Below are positions 33,792 to 42,366 of a stretch of DNA of 64,000 nucleotides, in pieces. The stretch lies in contig NZ_CP040272.1 of assembly GCF_013393905.1 (NCBI RefSeq), forward strand, positions 620,001 through 684,000. The letters are read 5' to 3'. The DNA comes from Nostoc sp. C052. GTDB taxonomy: Bacteria > Cyanobacteriota > Cyanobacteriia > Cyanobacteriales > Nostocaceae. Position 1 is the stretch's first letter, and every line of letters starts with the position of its first letter. A model generated the notes under the pieces. The model did no database searches. It had not been told where the DNA came from and saw only the letters and a program-made list of their open reading frames with translations. Both the position numbers and the translations under genes were made by a program.

Positions 33792-35852
33792 ATGGATAGT
33801 CATTTCCTAGATGGACATTATCAAATACTAAAAATTCTCAATGATCGAGAAAAAGGAAAAATCTATCTAGTTGAAGATGTTAATCTTCCTAGCAGCCAAT
33901 TTATAGTAAAGCAGTTATCTCCTCCTAATAGCAATCCTCAAGCTTTAACAAGCTTACACCGCTTATTTGCCAGTAAAGCAGCAACTTTAGAAAAACTCGG
34001 ACAAAAACACGAGCAAATTCAAAAGCTAATTGCTTATTTTGAAGAAAATGAAGAATTTTATATAGTCCAAGAATTCATACCTGGGAATCCTTTAACTGAC
34101 GAAATTATCCAGGGACAACCTTTGAGAGAAGACCAAGTAATTACTCTTTTATCAGAGATATTAGAAACTTTAGTTGTTACACACAACTATGGCGTAATTC
34201 ATCAAGATATTAAACCAGCAAATATCATTCGCCGTGAATCAGATAAAAAGTTAGTTTTGGTTAATTTTGGTACTGTTAATGAAGCCATCACTAATACTGT
34301 TGAAAATTCCGAGTATATGCCGATAGAACAAGTTAATGGCAACCTCAAATATAACAGTGACATATATGCTTTAGGTATGGTTGCGATCGCAGCACTTAAA
34401 GGTTTACCTACAAAAGAAATATCTAATTTACAAAACCAGAGAAATAAGCTGACAGGTGAAATAATTTGGCGCGACAAAAATCTCAAAGTTAACCGAAAAC
34501 TAGCAAAAATTATTAATCGAATGGTGCGTTTTGACTATCGTAAGCGTTACCAGTATGCAACCGAAGTTTTAGACGATCTGAAAAAAATAACAAATGTTGA
34601 TGACGAGCAACAAAAACAGCTTCAAAAAAAATTATTACTAGTTCTAATTGGGATAATTGTCTGTATTACCCTTGGTGTTGCAGCATGGCAATTGAGATCG
34701 CCCAAACCTGTACGTGATGCTCAACAGACATTGTACCAAAAGGGAGAAAATAAATATGAGGAAGGAAACTATGAAGGAGCAATTGAAGATTTCAATCAGG
34801 CTATTAAATTAGATCCGCAAAACGCTTTGGCTTATAATCGGCGAGGTGATGCTTACTATCGATTAGGAGATTATGAGCAAGCACAAGCAGACTCTAGCCA
34901 AGCCATTTTACTGAATCCTCAAGATGCTAATGCTTATTTTGACCGAGGATTTGCTTTTTCGGAATTAGGCAAATACAAAGAAGCGATCGCAGATTATACT
35001 CAAGCAATTAAGCTAAATTCTAAAGATGCTTATGCTTACTATGGCCGGGGATTAGCTCGTACTCAATCGAAGGATAATAAAGGTGCAATCGAAGATTTTA
35101 GCAAAGCGATCGCTCTCAAGCCTGAATATACCGAAGCCTACTTACAACGAGGAATTCTCCGTCGTCGTCTCAGACAAAGACTTGAAGCTATCCAAGATTT
35201 TGATAAAGTAATTAAGATTAATCCTAGTGATGCCAAAGCTTATTATCAAAGGGGTTTAACTCAATCGATTAATAAACAAAAATATGCAGCACTTAAAGAT
35301 TATACAGACGCAATTAACATCAATCCTAAATATATAGAAGCTTATCTGAATCGTGGTGATATTTACAGCGATTTGGGCAATAAAGTAGAAGCTACTGAAG
35401 ATTACAAGACTATTTTACAGATTGACCCGAAATTTATTGCAGCTTACATTCATAGAGGTATTCACCGCTTTTCTTTCGGAGATTATAAAGGCGCTATTGA
35501 AGATTATACCGCAGCGCTAAAATTAGATACAAATAATCTAGCAGCTTACAACAACCGTGGTAATGCCTATCTCGAACTGGGAAATAAAAAAGCTGCAAAT
35601 CAGGATTATTCACGAGCGATCGCAATTAATGCTAACAATGCCTTAGCGTATTATAACCGGGGCGTGATTCGCACCAAGCAGAAAAATAAACCAGGTGCGA
35701 TCGCAGATTTTAAAAAAGCTGCAAGACTATTCCAACAGCAAGGGGAACAAGATAGTTATCAAGATGCACAGCGGGAAATTGCAATTCTGCAAAATAATTC
35801 AGCGCCAGCGCCAACTACGCGTCCTAAATCTGGAAAAATAGAAAAAAATTGA
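33792..35852 (+). CDS. Kinase-domain/TPR membrane protein, probable pseudokinase
   Basis: A 686-residue cyanobacterial protein-kinase relative. An N-terminal kinase fold (about 1-265) retains the lysine in FIVKQLSPP and HQDIKPANI in place of HRDxKxxN. The magnesium-binding DFG is NFG (VLVNFGTVNE), so catalytic activity is doubtful. A transmembrane helix at about residues 280-297 (LVLIGIIVCITLGVAAW) follows. About nine TPR repeats (34-residue type, AYxNRGxxYxxLGxxxxAIxDY) make up the rest. The TPRs are presumably extracytoplasmic or periplasmic and may bind ligands. The ATG at 33792 is chosen over the TTG three bases upstream. Confidence 0.85.
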   Translation: MDSHFLDGHYQILKILNDREKGKIYLVEDVNLPSSQFIVKQLSPPNSNPQALTSLHRLFASKAATLEKLGQKHEQIQKLIAYFEENEEFYIVQEFIPGNPLTDEIIQGQPLREDQVITLLSEILETLVVTHNYGVIHQDIKPANIIRRESDKKLVLVNFGTVNEAITNTVENSEYMPIEQVNGNLKYNSDIYALGMVAIAALKGLPTKEISNLQNQRNKLTGEIIWRDKNLKVNRKLAKIINRMVRFDYRKRYQYATEVLDDLKKITNVDDEQQKQLQKKLLLVLIGIIVCITLGVAAWQLRSPKPVRDAQQTLYQKGENKYEEGNYEGAIEDFNQAIKLDPQNALAYNRRGDAYYRLGDYEQAQADSSQAILLNPQDANAYFDRGFAFSELGKYKEAIADYTQAIKLNSKDAYAYYGRGLARTQSKDNKGAIEDFSKAIALKPEYTEAYLQRGILRRRLRQRLEAIQDFDKVIKINPSDAKAYYQRGLTQSINKQKYAALKDYTDAININPKYIEAYLNRGDIYSDLGNKVEATEDYKTILQIDPKFIAAYIHRGIHRFSFGDYKGAIEDYTAALKLDTNNLAAYNNRGNAYLELGNKKAANQDYSRAIAINANNALAYYNRGVIRTKQKNKPGAIADFKKAARLFQQQGEQDSYQDAQREIAILQNNSAPAPTTRPKSGKIEKN

Positions 35853-36071
35853 GCCACAATTCAATATAATATTGACTGTCAACTGTCAAAACTCTTAGAG
35901 AGTGATTGTGCTATTTAAATGTGTTTTATTTTACAAATTTACGACTATTACTTTATCAAACTGGTTTTGAGAGGTGGTAGTAAGTTCTTTAGTCCTTACT
36001 ACTTAGCGTTATATAAATTATTGCTCAATATGAGTCACCGTATTTTTTCACGACTCAATTAGGATTGCTAT

Positions 36072-37055
36072 ATGCTAATTCTCCTGACTTTTTATCCAGA
36101 TAACCTGGAAATATTTACTAGTAGGGATGTCGATACGGTACTGAAAAGAATTGATGGTTCTCACAATATTTGGTTGCGCTGTGTTCACTTTCGCGATCGC
36201 ACTGGAACAGCCAGGATTATCAAGCACTTTGGACTCAATCCATCTCGTGTTAACATGATTTTTAACCATTCCCCTCTAGGAATTGATGAAGACGTAGAAG
36301 ATTGTTTATTTGACAGCTATGAAATTTTAACTTCTCAAATAAAAAATAATGAGTTTGAGGTAGTGCGTGGCAATATTGTCGTTGGAAATAACTTCATTAT
36401 AACTTTTGAAATCACTGAATTAAAAATTTTAAGTGTTCTAGCTGATAATCTCCAAAAACGAACTCTAGATATTCAAAAATTGGGAATTGACTATCTTTTT
36501 TATCTCATATTTAAAGATGTTTTGAATAATTACGAAACTGTATTTACCTATATTTCTAGAAAACTTGATGATTTAGAAGATGAAGTTTTAGAAAATTCTG
36601 GTGATGAATCAACTTACCAAAAAATCGCCACAATGAGGCAATCTACTCGTTCTGGACGCCGTAATTTTCAAAGCATCAAGTTACTTATGGCTATTATGGA
36701 TAATAATGAAGATTTCCAATGGGTCGGCCAGCCAGTGAAAGAATTATTCAATCAAGAATTGGTTCATCACGTTGATAAACTCTGGCAAGAATATCAAGCT
36801 ATAAGAGCCTGGATGTCAGAATTAATGGAAATTCAGCGTGATAATATTGCTAGTAAAACAGGCGAACGAATTAATCGCCTGACTATCCTTTCGACAATAT
36901 TTTTACCAATCACTTTTATGTCTGGTTTCTATGGTATGAACTTCAAATATATGCCGGAATTAGAACAACCTTGGGCTTATCCTGTGGTGATCTGTATGAT
37001 GGCATTAATTGTAATTGGCAGTATTGCCTATGCAAAAAAACAACGTTGGTTGTAG
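36072..37055 (+). CDS. corA: CorA-family divalent metal ion transporter
   Basis: A 327-residue member of the CorA magnesium/cobalt channel family. The large cytoplasmic domain is followed by two C-terminal helices, with the signature GMN (YGMNFKYMPELEQPW) between them. The N-terminal region is that of the MIT/CorA fold. It has no close operon partner. Magnesium uptake is the likely role; nickel or cobalt specificity cannot be excluded. Confidence 0.88.
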   Translation: MLILLTFYPDNLEIFTSRDVDTVLKRIDGSHNIWLRCVHFRDRTGTARIIKHFGLNPSRVNMIFNHSPLGIDEDVEDCLFDSYEILTSQIKNNEFEVVRGNIVVGNNFIITFEITELKILSVLADNLQKRTLDIQKLGIDYLFYLIFKDVLNNYETVFTYISRKLDDLEDEVLENSGDESTYQKIATMRQSTRSGRRNFQSIKLLMAIMDNNEDFQWVGQPVKELFNQELVHHVDKLWQEYQAIRAWMSELMEIQRDNIASKTGERINRLTILSTIFLPITFMSGFYGMNFKYMPELEQPWAYPVVICMMALIVIGSIAYAKKQRWL

Positions 37056-37196
37056 TATCTATAAAGTTACTAATAAAAAGATTATCGACTCATTAAATAA
37101 TTTTATCTCAGTCTGTTGGTGCGAAGCAAATTAAATCAGATTTATACATATACTTTCTTTAAGTAGACTGAATCAACCCTAAATCGGCAAACAAAC

Positions 37197-38699
37197 GTGA
37201 ATTTACCATTGATGATTCGTGCTGAAGAATATAACGAAAAAACAGCAATTGTGACAACGGACGGAGCATTTACCTATGGGGATTTGCTGCACACTTCCAG
37301 TCAAATAGCAACAAGTCTTCTTCAAAATACAGAAGATTTACAAGAGCAGCGAGTTGCCTTTCTCATTCCGCCTGGGTTTGAGTATGTAGCCACTCAATGG
37401 GGAATTTGGCGTGCTGGTGGCATAGCTGTACCTCTGTGTGTTTCCCACCCACGTCCAGAATTGGAGTATGTAATTACTAATTCTGGAGCATCGATTATTA
37501 TTGCTCATCCTAATTTTGAGGATATACTGCGTAGTTTACCGCCGCAGGCATCGCTCGCCCAAGAACACAATTTACGATTTATCCTCACTTCAGAAGCGCT
37601 CCCATTTAATATTGCTCCGCTCCCAGATATAGATATCACCAGACGCGCCTTAATTCTCTACACCAGCGGTACAACAGGTAAACCCAAGGGTGTAGTTACA
37701 ACTCATCAAAATATTCAAGCGCAAGTAACTAGCTTAAACACTGCTTGGGAATGGACATCGGATGATCGCATTTTACATATCCTGCCACTACATCATATTC
37801 ATGGAATTATTAACGTACTGACTTGTGCTTTATGGGCTGGGGCAGAATGCCATATATTGAGCAAATTTGATGCCGAAACCGTTTGGAACCGAATTTGTGA
37901 CAGTAACTTAACCTTATTTATGGCAGTACCAACAATTTATGTAAAGCTAATTACTGCTTGGGAAACTGCCTCTAAGGAACGCCAAAAAATCATGTCAGAA
38001 GGCTGTGCGAAAATGCGCCTGATGGTTTCTGGTTCGGCAGCATTACCAGTTCAAGTTTTAGAAAAGTGGCAAACTATCAGCAGCCATTTTCTGCTTGAGC
38101 GCTATGGGATGACTGAAATCGGTATGGCGTTATCAAACCCTTTACATGGTAAACGGTTGTCTGGATATGTTGGTAAACCTCTACCTCATGTTGAAGTCAG
38201 ATTAGTGGATGAGAACGGAGAGTTAGTCCCAGGCGAAACCCCTGGAGAGATCCAAGTTAAAGGCCCTGGAGTATTTCTAGAATATTGGCAAAACCCTGAA
38301 GCAACTGCCAAAACCTTCCAAGATGGCTGGTTCCGTACTGGAGATACCGCCGTAATCGAGAACGAAAATTACCGCATTCTGGGACGGATGAGTGTGGATA
38401 TTATCAAAACCGGAGGGTATAAAGTTTCAGCTTTAGAAATTGAAGAAGTGCTAAGAACCCATCCAGATATTCAGGAATGTGCAGTGGTTGGGGTTGCCGA
38501 TTTAGAATGGGGTGAACGAGTGTGTGCGGCGTTGGTATTGCAAGGTTCACAACCTTTAACATTAGAAGCTTTCAGGAGTTGGGCAAAAGAAAGATTAGCT
38601 GTTTATAAAGTGCCAACCCAAATTTTGATAGTTGAAGAATTACCGCGCAATGCGATGGGGAAAGTTACTAAGCCGACAGTGGTTGAGCTATTTTGCTGA
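37197..38699 (+). CDS. AMP-forming acyl-CoA synthetase, malonyl-CoA synthetase-like
   Basis: A 500-residue ANL-superfamily ligase. Motifs are YTSGTTGKPKG (P-loop), LLERYGMTEIG (A5-type), GDTAVIENEN (A7-like), GRMSVDIIKTGGYKVSALEIEE and the catalytic lysine in NAMGKVTK. HIHGIINVL and SGSAALPVQVL resemble the ACSF3/MatB branch, which loads malonate or methylmalonate. The start is GTG at 37197, or ATG five codons on. The following amidase is on the same strand 69 bp away, so the two may be cotranscribed. Malonate release by the amidase is a guess; substrate is unproven. Confidence 0.82.
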   Translation: MNLPLMIRAEEYNEKTAIVTTDGAFTYGDLLHTSSQIATSLLQNTEDLQEQRVAFLIPPGFEYVATQWGIWRAGGIAVPLCVSHPRPELEYVITNSGASIIIAHPNFEDILRSLPPQASLAQEHNLRFILTSEALPFNIAPLPDIDITRRALILYTSGTTGKPKGVVTTHQNIQAQVTSLNTAWEWTSDDRILHILPLHHIHGIINVLTCALWAGAECHILSKFDAETVWNRICDSNLTLFMAVPTIYVKLITAWETASKERQKIMSEGCAKMRLMVSGSAALPVQVLEKWQTISSHFLLERYGMTEIGMALSNPLHGKRLSGYVGKPLPHVEVRLVDENGELVPGETPGEIQVKGPGVFLEYWQNPEATAKTFQDGWFRTGDTAVIENENYRILGRMSVDIIKTGGYKVSALEIEEVLRTHPDIQECAVVGVADLEWGERVCAALVLQGSQPLTLEAFRSWAKERLAVYKVPTQILIVEELPRNAMGKVTKPTVVELFC

Positions 38700-38767
38700 T
38701 AGCGATCGCTACAAAATTTTGGATTTGAGATTTTAGATTGAAAAGAGCAATCAAGTGAAATCGACCT

Positions 38768-40246
38768 ATGAGTGACTTAGTTTTTTTACCCGCTCATCAA
38801 CTTGCTCAGATGATTCGCGATCGCCAAGTCTCAGCTGTCGAAGTGTTCGAGGCTTACCTAGCGCAGATTTCTAAACACAACTCAAAGCTGAATGCAATTT
38901 GCACCTTAGATGAAGACAATGCTCGTACTAGAGCAAAGCTGGCAGATGAAGCCCTAGCTAAAGGAGAACACTGGGGCGCTCTGCACGGTGTCCCGATCAC
39001 AATCAAAGACATTTTTGAAACAGTAGGACTACGTACCACAGCAGGTTACATTCCTCTCAAAGACTACATTCCTCAACAGGATGCCACCGTTGTCGCCAGG
39101 CTGCGGGCAGCAGGAGCCGTGATTCTCGGAAAAACGAACATGGCAGAACTGGCTGGTGATTTTCAAAGTACCAATTCTCTGTTTCCACGAGTAAATAATC
39201 CCTGGAATCTTGACTATACAGCAGGTGGCAGTTCTGGAGGTAGTGCTGCTGCTGTTGCAGCCGGACTTTCAGCATTAGATATAGGCAACGATCTTGCAGG
39301 TTCAGTGCGCCAGCCTGCAACTTTCTGCGGCGTGTATGGATTAAAGCCAACAGATCGCCGTATTTCCACCGCCGGAAGTATCCCTGAAGTACCAGGAATG
39401 CCGCTATGCTTGCGACAAATGTTGACTATTGGCTGTTTTGGGCGATCGCTCGAAGATATTCGCCTTTGTTTCTCGCTGATCGCTGGTGCGGATCTGCGTC
39501 GCCCAGATGTGCCACCAATTCCCCTTGATACTCCATCAGGCAAGTCTTTGCAGGATCTTAAAATTGCTTGGATTGATGAATGGGTAGAGGTTCCCGTTGC
39601 TGGGGAAATTCGAGCCGCAGTACAGACAGTCGTGCAAAAACTTGCTCAAGCAGGTACTTATGTTGAACGCTGGCTTCCCAAAGACTTTAATCTATCGACA
39701 GTGTGGAACCTCTGCGGGCGCATGGAAGCATATATCAACAACTACGCCCAACCCAAGGATCGCTATAATGTGCTACGCAACTTAGAGTTACTCTTTCGCA
39801 CGGCAACTCAAGGCGACAAAAAACTCCGAAGATTAGGAAATTTCAGCAGCTTTCTGCCAGAAATTTTGAATCCCAGCTTAAAAGGATATTTTGAGACACT
39901 CACCGAGCGCGATCGCTTCATTGCCCAAATGGATGAAGCCTTAGAACCGTGGGATGTATGGCTCACTCCTGTGACCGCAACCCCTGCATTTAACCATTGT
40001 CCGGCTTGGAGCGCCATTGATATTGAGGGCAAATCCTATCCTCATGCGGTGGCAAACGGAGCTTACACTATGCCATTTAATCTCAGTGGTCATCCTGCGG
40101 TGGTGATTCCCATTGGGCAAACTCACAATGGCTTACCGATTGGAATACAAATTATTGGCAAGCGATGGCGCGAGATGGAACTGTTAGCGATCGCTCAAGA
40201 ACTTGACAAAGTGGTTGGTGATTTCCGGCATCCATTGGGCTATTGA
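38768..40246 (+). CDS. Amidase signature enzyme
   Basis: A 492-residue amidase with the Ser-cisSer-Lys triad: lysine in GVPITIKDIFE, first serine in AGGSSGGSAAAVAAG and the nucleophile serine in GNDLAGSVRQPA. It is not GatA: it lacks GatB/GatC neighbours and has a different C-terminus. Substrate unknown. Downstream of a malonyl-CoA-synthetase-like gene, so a malonamate- or malonamide-type substrate is conceivable, an inference. Confidence 0.85.
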   Translation: MSDLVFLPAHQLAQMIRDRQVSAVEVFEAYLAQISKHNSKLNAICTLDEDNARTRAKLADEALAKGEHWGALHGVPITIKDIFETVGLRTTAGYIPLKDYIPQQDATVVARLRAAGAVILGKTNMAELAGDFQSTNSLFPRVNNPWNLDYTAGGSSGGSAAAVAAGLSALDIGNDLAGSVRQPATFCGVYGLKPTDRRISTAGSIPEVPGMPLCLRQMLTIGCFGRSLEDIRLCFSLIAGADLRRPDVPPIPLDTPSGKSLQDLKIAWIDEWVEVPVAGEIRAAVQTVVQKLAQAGTYVERWLPKDFNLSTVWNLCGRMEAYINNYAQPKDRYNVLRNLELLFRTATQGDKKLRRLGNFSSFLPEILNPSLKGYFETLTERDRFIAQMDEALEPWDVWLTPVTATPAFNHCPAWSAIDIEGKSYPHAVANGAYTMPFNLSGHPAVVIPIGQTHNGLPIGIQIIGKRWREMELLAIAQELDKVVGDFRHPLGY

Positions 40247-40372
40247 GTAATGGCAGCAATTAAACTTCACTGTTATAACCCAATACGGTTGGGTTTCGTT
40301 CCTCCATCCAACCTACGCAGTTTATAGTTTTTGACTTCGGATAACATGAGAAAGTTAACAGCTTAATACCAG

Positions 40373-40846
40373 ATGAGCGAAACTGTTTACATCAAAACCA
40401 GTATTGTTGGCTACTTGACTGCTAGACCCAGTAACAACTTGATCCTGATGGCTAATTTAGAAGCTACGCGGGAATGGTGGGACACACGTCGCGATCAGTT
40501 TATGCTCTACATTTCTCAAGTGGTTTTGGATGAAGTAGCACGAGGCGATACAGAGATAGCAACGAAGCGACTTGAAATAGTGCGTGATTTTCCTTTGCTT
40601 GAAGTCAGTGAAGCTGTTCAAAATTTAGCAGCACAATTTATCGCAAAAAGTAGCCTTCCACCGAAGGCTGCTGATGATGCACTTCATATTGCAGCGGCTA
40701 CAGTTTACGGATTGGACTATCTGTTAACGTGGAACTGTAAGCATATTGCTAATGCTCAAATCCAGAAAAAGCTAGCCCAAATCAGTCTTGATGCCGGATA
40801 CGAGTTGCCAACCCTTTGTACACCCTACGAACTAATGGGAGAGTAG
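40373..40846 (+). CDS. PIN-domain protein
   Basis: A 157-residue PIN-fold protein. The first aspartate of the usual DTS motif is lysine here (VYIKTSIVGYL), as in the relatives of this subfamily, so the first metal ligand is altered. VVLDEVARGD and KAADDALHIAAATVYG hold further acidic residues. It is followed by a 40-residue ORF, two bases after its stop, which often accompanies it. This may be a toxin-antitoxin pair with the antitoxin second; not verified. Confidence 0.75.
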   Translation: MSETVYIKTSIVGYLTARPSNNLILMANLEATREWWDTRRDQFMLYISQVVLDEVARGDTEIATKRLEIVRDFPLLEVSEAVQNLAAQFIAKSSLPPKAADDALHIAAATVYGLDYLLTWNCKHIANAQIQKKLAQISLDAGYELPTLCTPYELMGE

Positions 40847-40848
40847 AT

Positions 40849-40971
40849 ATGTGGAAAGATGAAATTCTTGAAGAGATTTATAGAATTCGAGAAGAACATG
40901 CAAAGGCTTTCAACTACGATTTACAAGCAATTTGTGATGATTTGCGACAAAAGCAAGCTGCAAGTAAGTAA
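40849..40971 (+). CDS. Small partner protein of the PIN gene (40 aa)
   Basis: An ORF of 40 codons, MWKDEILEEIYRIREEHAKA continuing to a lysine-rich end, starts two bases after the PIN stop. It reads as a helical, charged peptide with KDEILEEIYRIREE followed by AFNYDLQAICDDL. I recall similar short ORFs beside this PIN subfamily in cyanobacteria, so it is probably real and may be the antitoxin. No DNA-binding motif is apparent. Confidence 0.6.
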   Translation: MWKDEILEEIYRIREEHAKAFNYDLQAICDDLRQKQAASK

Positions 40972-41006
40972 GTCGTGGAGAAAATTTATAACTATGTAAC
41001 AAACAA

Positions 41007-42060
41007 TTAAGGGGAAGAGTTAGAGTTAAATCTTATACGTTGTGTACTGTAATTTCCCTTCTCTGCTCTAGCTTGAACTCCATCAATCACAGCATAGGCA
41101 AGGTCTAACTCATCTTCAAAAGTTTTCGAGGCTAGTTCATCTTTTTTGAGGTGTTGCCACTCCAATTCAATTGGGTTCATTTCCGAACAATATTTGGGTA
41201 GAAAGAAGATGTACAAACCCATCTCTTCCCACTTTGGCCATAACTCCTGCACTTCTTTACATCGATGTATTGGGCCGTTATCCTGCACTATGACTCTTAT
41301 GCGTCCCGTTTTTTGTGCTTCTAGTGCTTCAAGCTCCATCATTTGAATATAAGATTTGCGTGAAACGCCTCCAATTACCAGACCGTAAACGAAACTAATT
41401 AACGGTTGAAGAAAGCCAATAATACTTAACCTTCGACCTCGACGCTTGCTCTGCTCTAAACGTTTTTGTTTGCCTCGGAAGTAGTAGCTGTAACTCGGTT
41501 CACTCCAAGCACAAAACCCTGATTCATCTAGATACTTTAAATCGATTTCTCCTGCGGCGCAGACAATTCCAACATTTCCAAATCTGCTTGTTTAACTTGC
41601 TGTACTACTGGATCTTGTTTTCCTTTATGGCTTTTTCTCGTTCGTTTCCAAATGATCCCCTTTTTTTTAGTACCTGCCTTAACCAGTCAGGACTCAATGT
41701 TACCGAGCGTTCTTGTTCTAATCTTTGGGCTAATTGAACGCTGTTATATGTACGAGGTTCTTTCTCTAAACATTCTTCTAAGAACACCATGTCATCTTCC
41801 GTCCACCTTGATTTTCCTCCTCGCCCTGGTTTTTCCCAAAGTCCCTCTAAACCAAGATGCTCCCATCTATGCAAAACTTCTCGCACTGTTTGTGCTGTCC
41901 AATTAAAGTGAGCCGCTATCTTCTCTACATACCAACCATTTGCGCTCAATCTAATCACTTCTGCTCTGTCTTTAACTTTCTGGGGTACATCTGCCGTTCT
42001 CAGGTTAAACAAAGTTCTATCTTGCTCACGAGTCAGAAATGCCCTTAAACGGCTGCCCAT
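41007..42060 (-). pseudogene. IS630-family transposase, frameshifted
   Basis: The N-terminal part (42060 down to 41605) is a helix-turn-helix of about 150 residues: RAEVIRLSANGWYVEKIAAHF, then WTEDDMVFLEECL. The C-terminal part (41560 to 41007) contains the DDE core: DLKYLDESGFCAW, VIVQDNGPIH and PIELEWQHLKK. Between them lie two frame changes. The first is an A8 run (CTAAAAAAAAGGGG, 41659-41668 region), where a -1 shift would link helix-turn-helix to the next segment. The second is at the LSAPQEKSI stop near 41560, where the following frame restores EIDLKYLDE. The first may be programmed; the second looks like a real indel, so the copy is probably dead. Confidence 0.85.
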
Positions 42061-42311
42061 ACCCCTGTTACCTTGGTAGACACATTTATGTATTTACTTA
42101 TCTTTACACAGTTTGGTTTTTTCACCTTGTTCTACTTAATCGGCAGATTATTTCACAGCCACTCAAACAACCCAATCGTCTGCATAGCAAATTGTAATAG
42201 CCAACTAGCTAAAAGTTATCTATTGGGTGTTGCGGTTTATCTGGGGTGATTGGGAATGTTATGCCGTACAAGATTTTTGGGAATACTATCTGGTAGCTAA
42301 TGACTAATTAT

Positions 42312-42360
42312 TGTAGAGACGGCGATTCATCGCGTCTCTTGCCTTAACCGAACAGTATTG
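42312..42360 (-). repeat. Partial CAATAC repeat with GAGACG palindrome
   Basis: Read on the minus strand, this starts CAATACTGTTCGGTTAAGG and continues GCAAGAGACGCGATGAATCG. It matches the element at 9160 closely. Only one end is present here. It lies between the IS630 relic and the CBM20-SGNH-DUF1796 gene. Confidence 0.6.
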
Positions 42361-42366
42361 CGGCTC

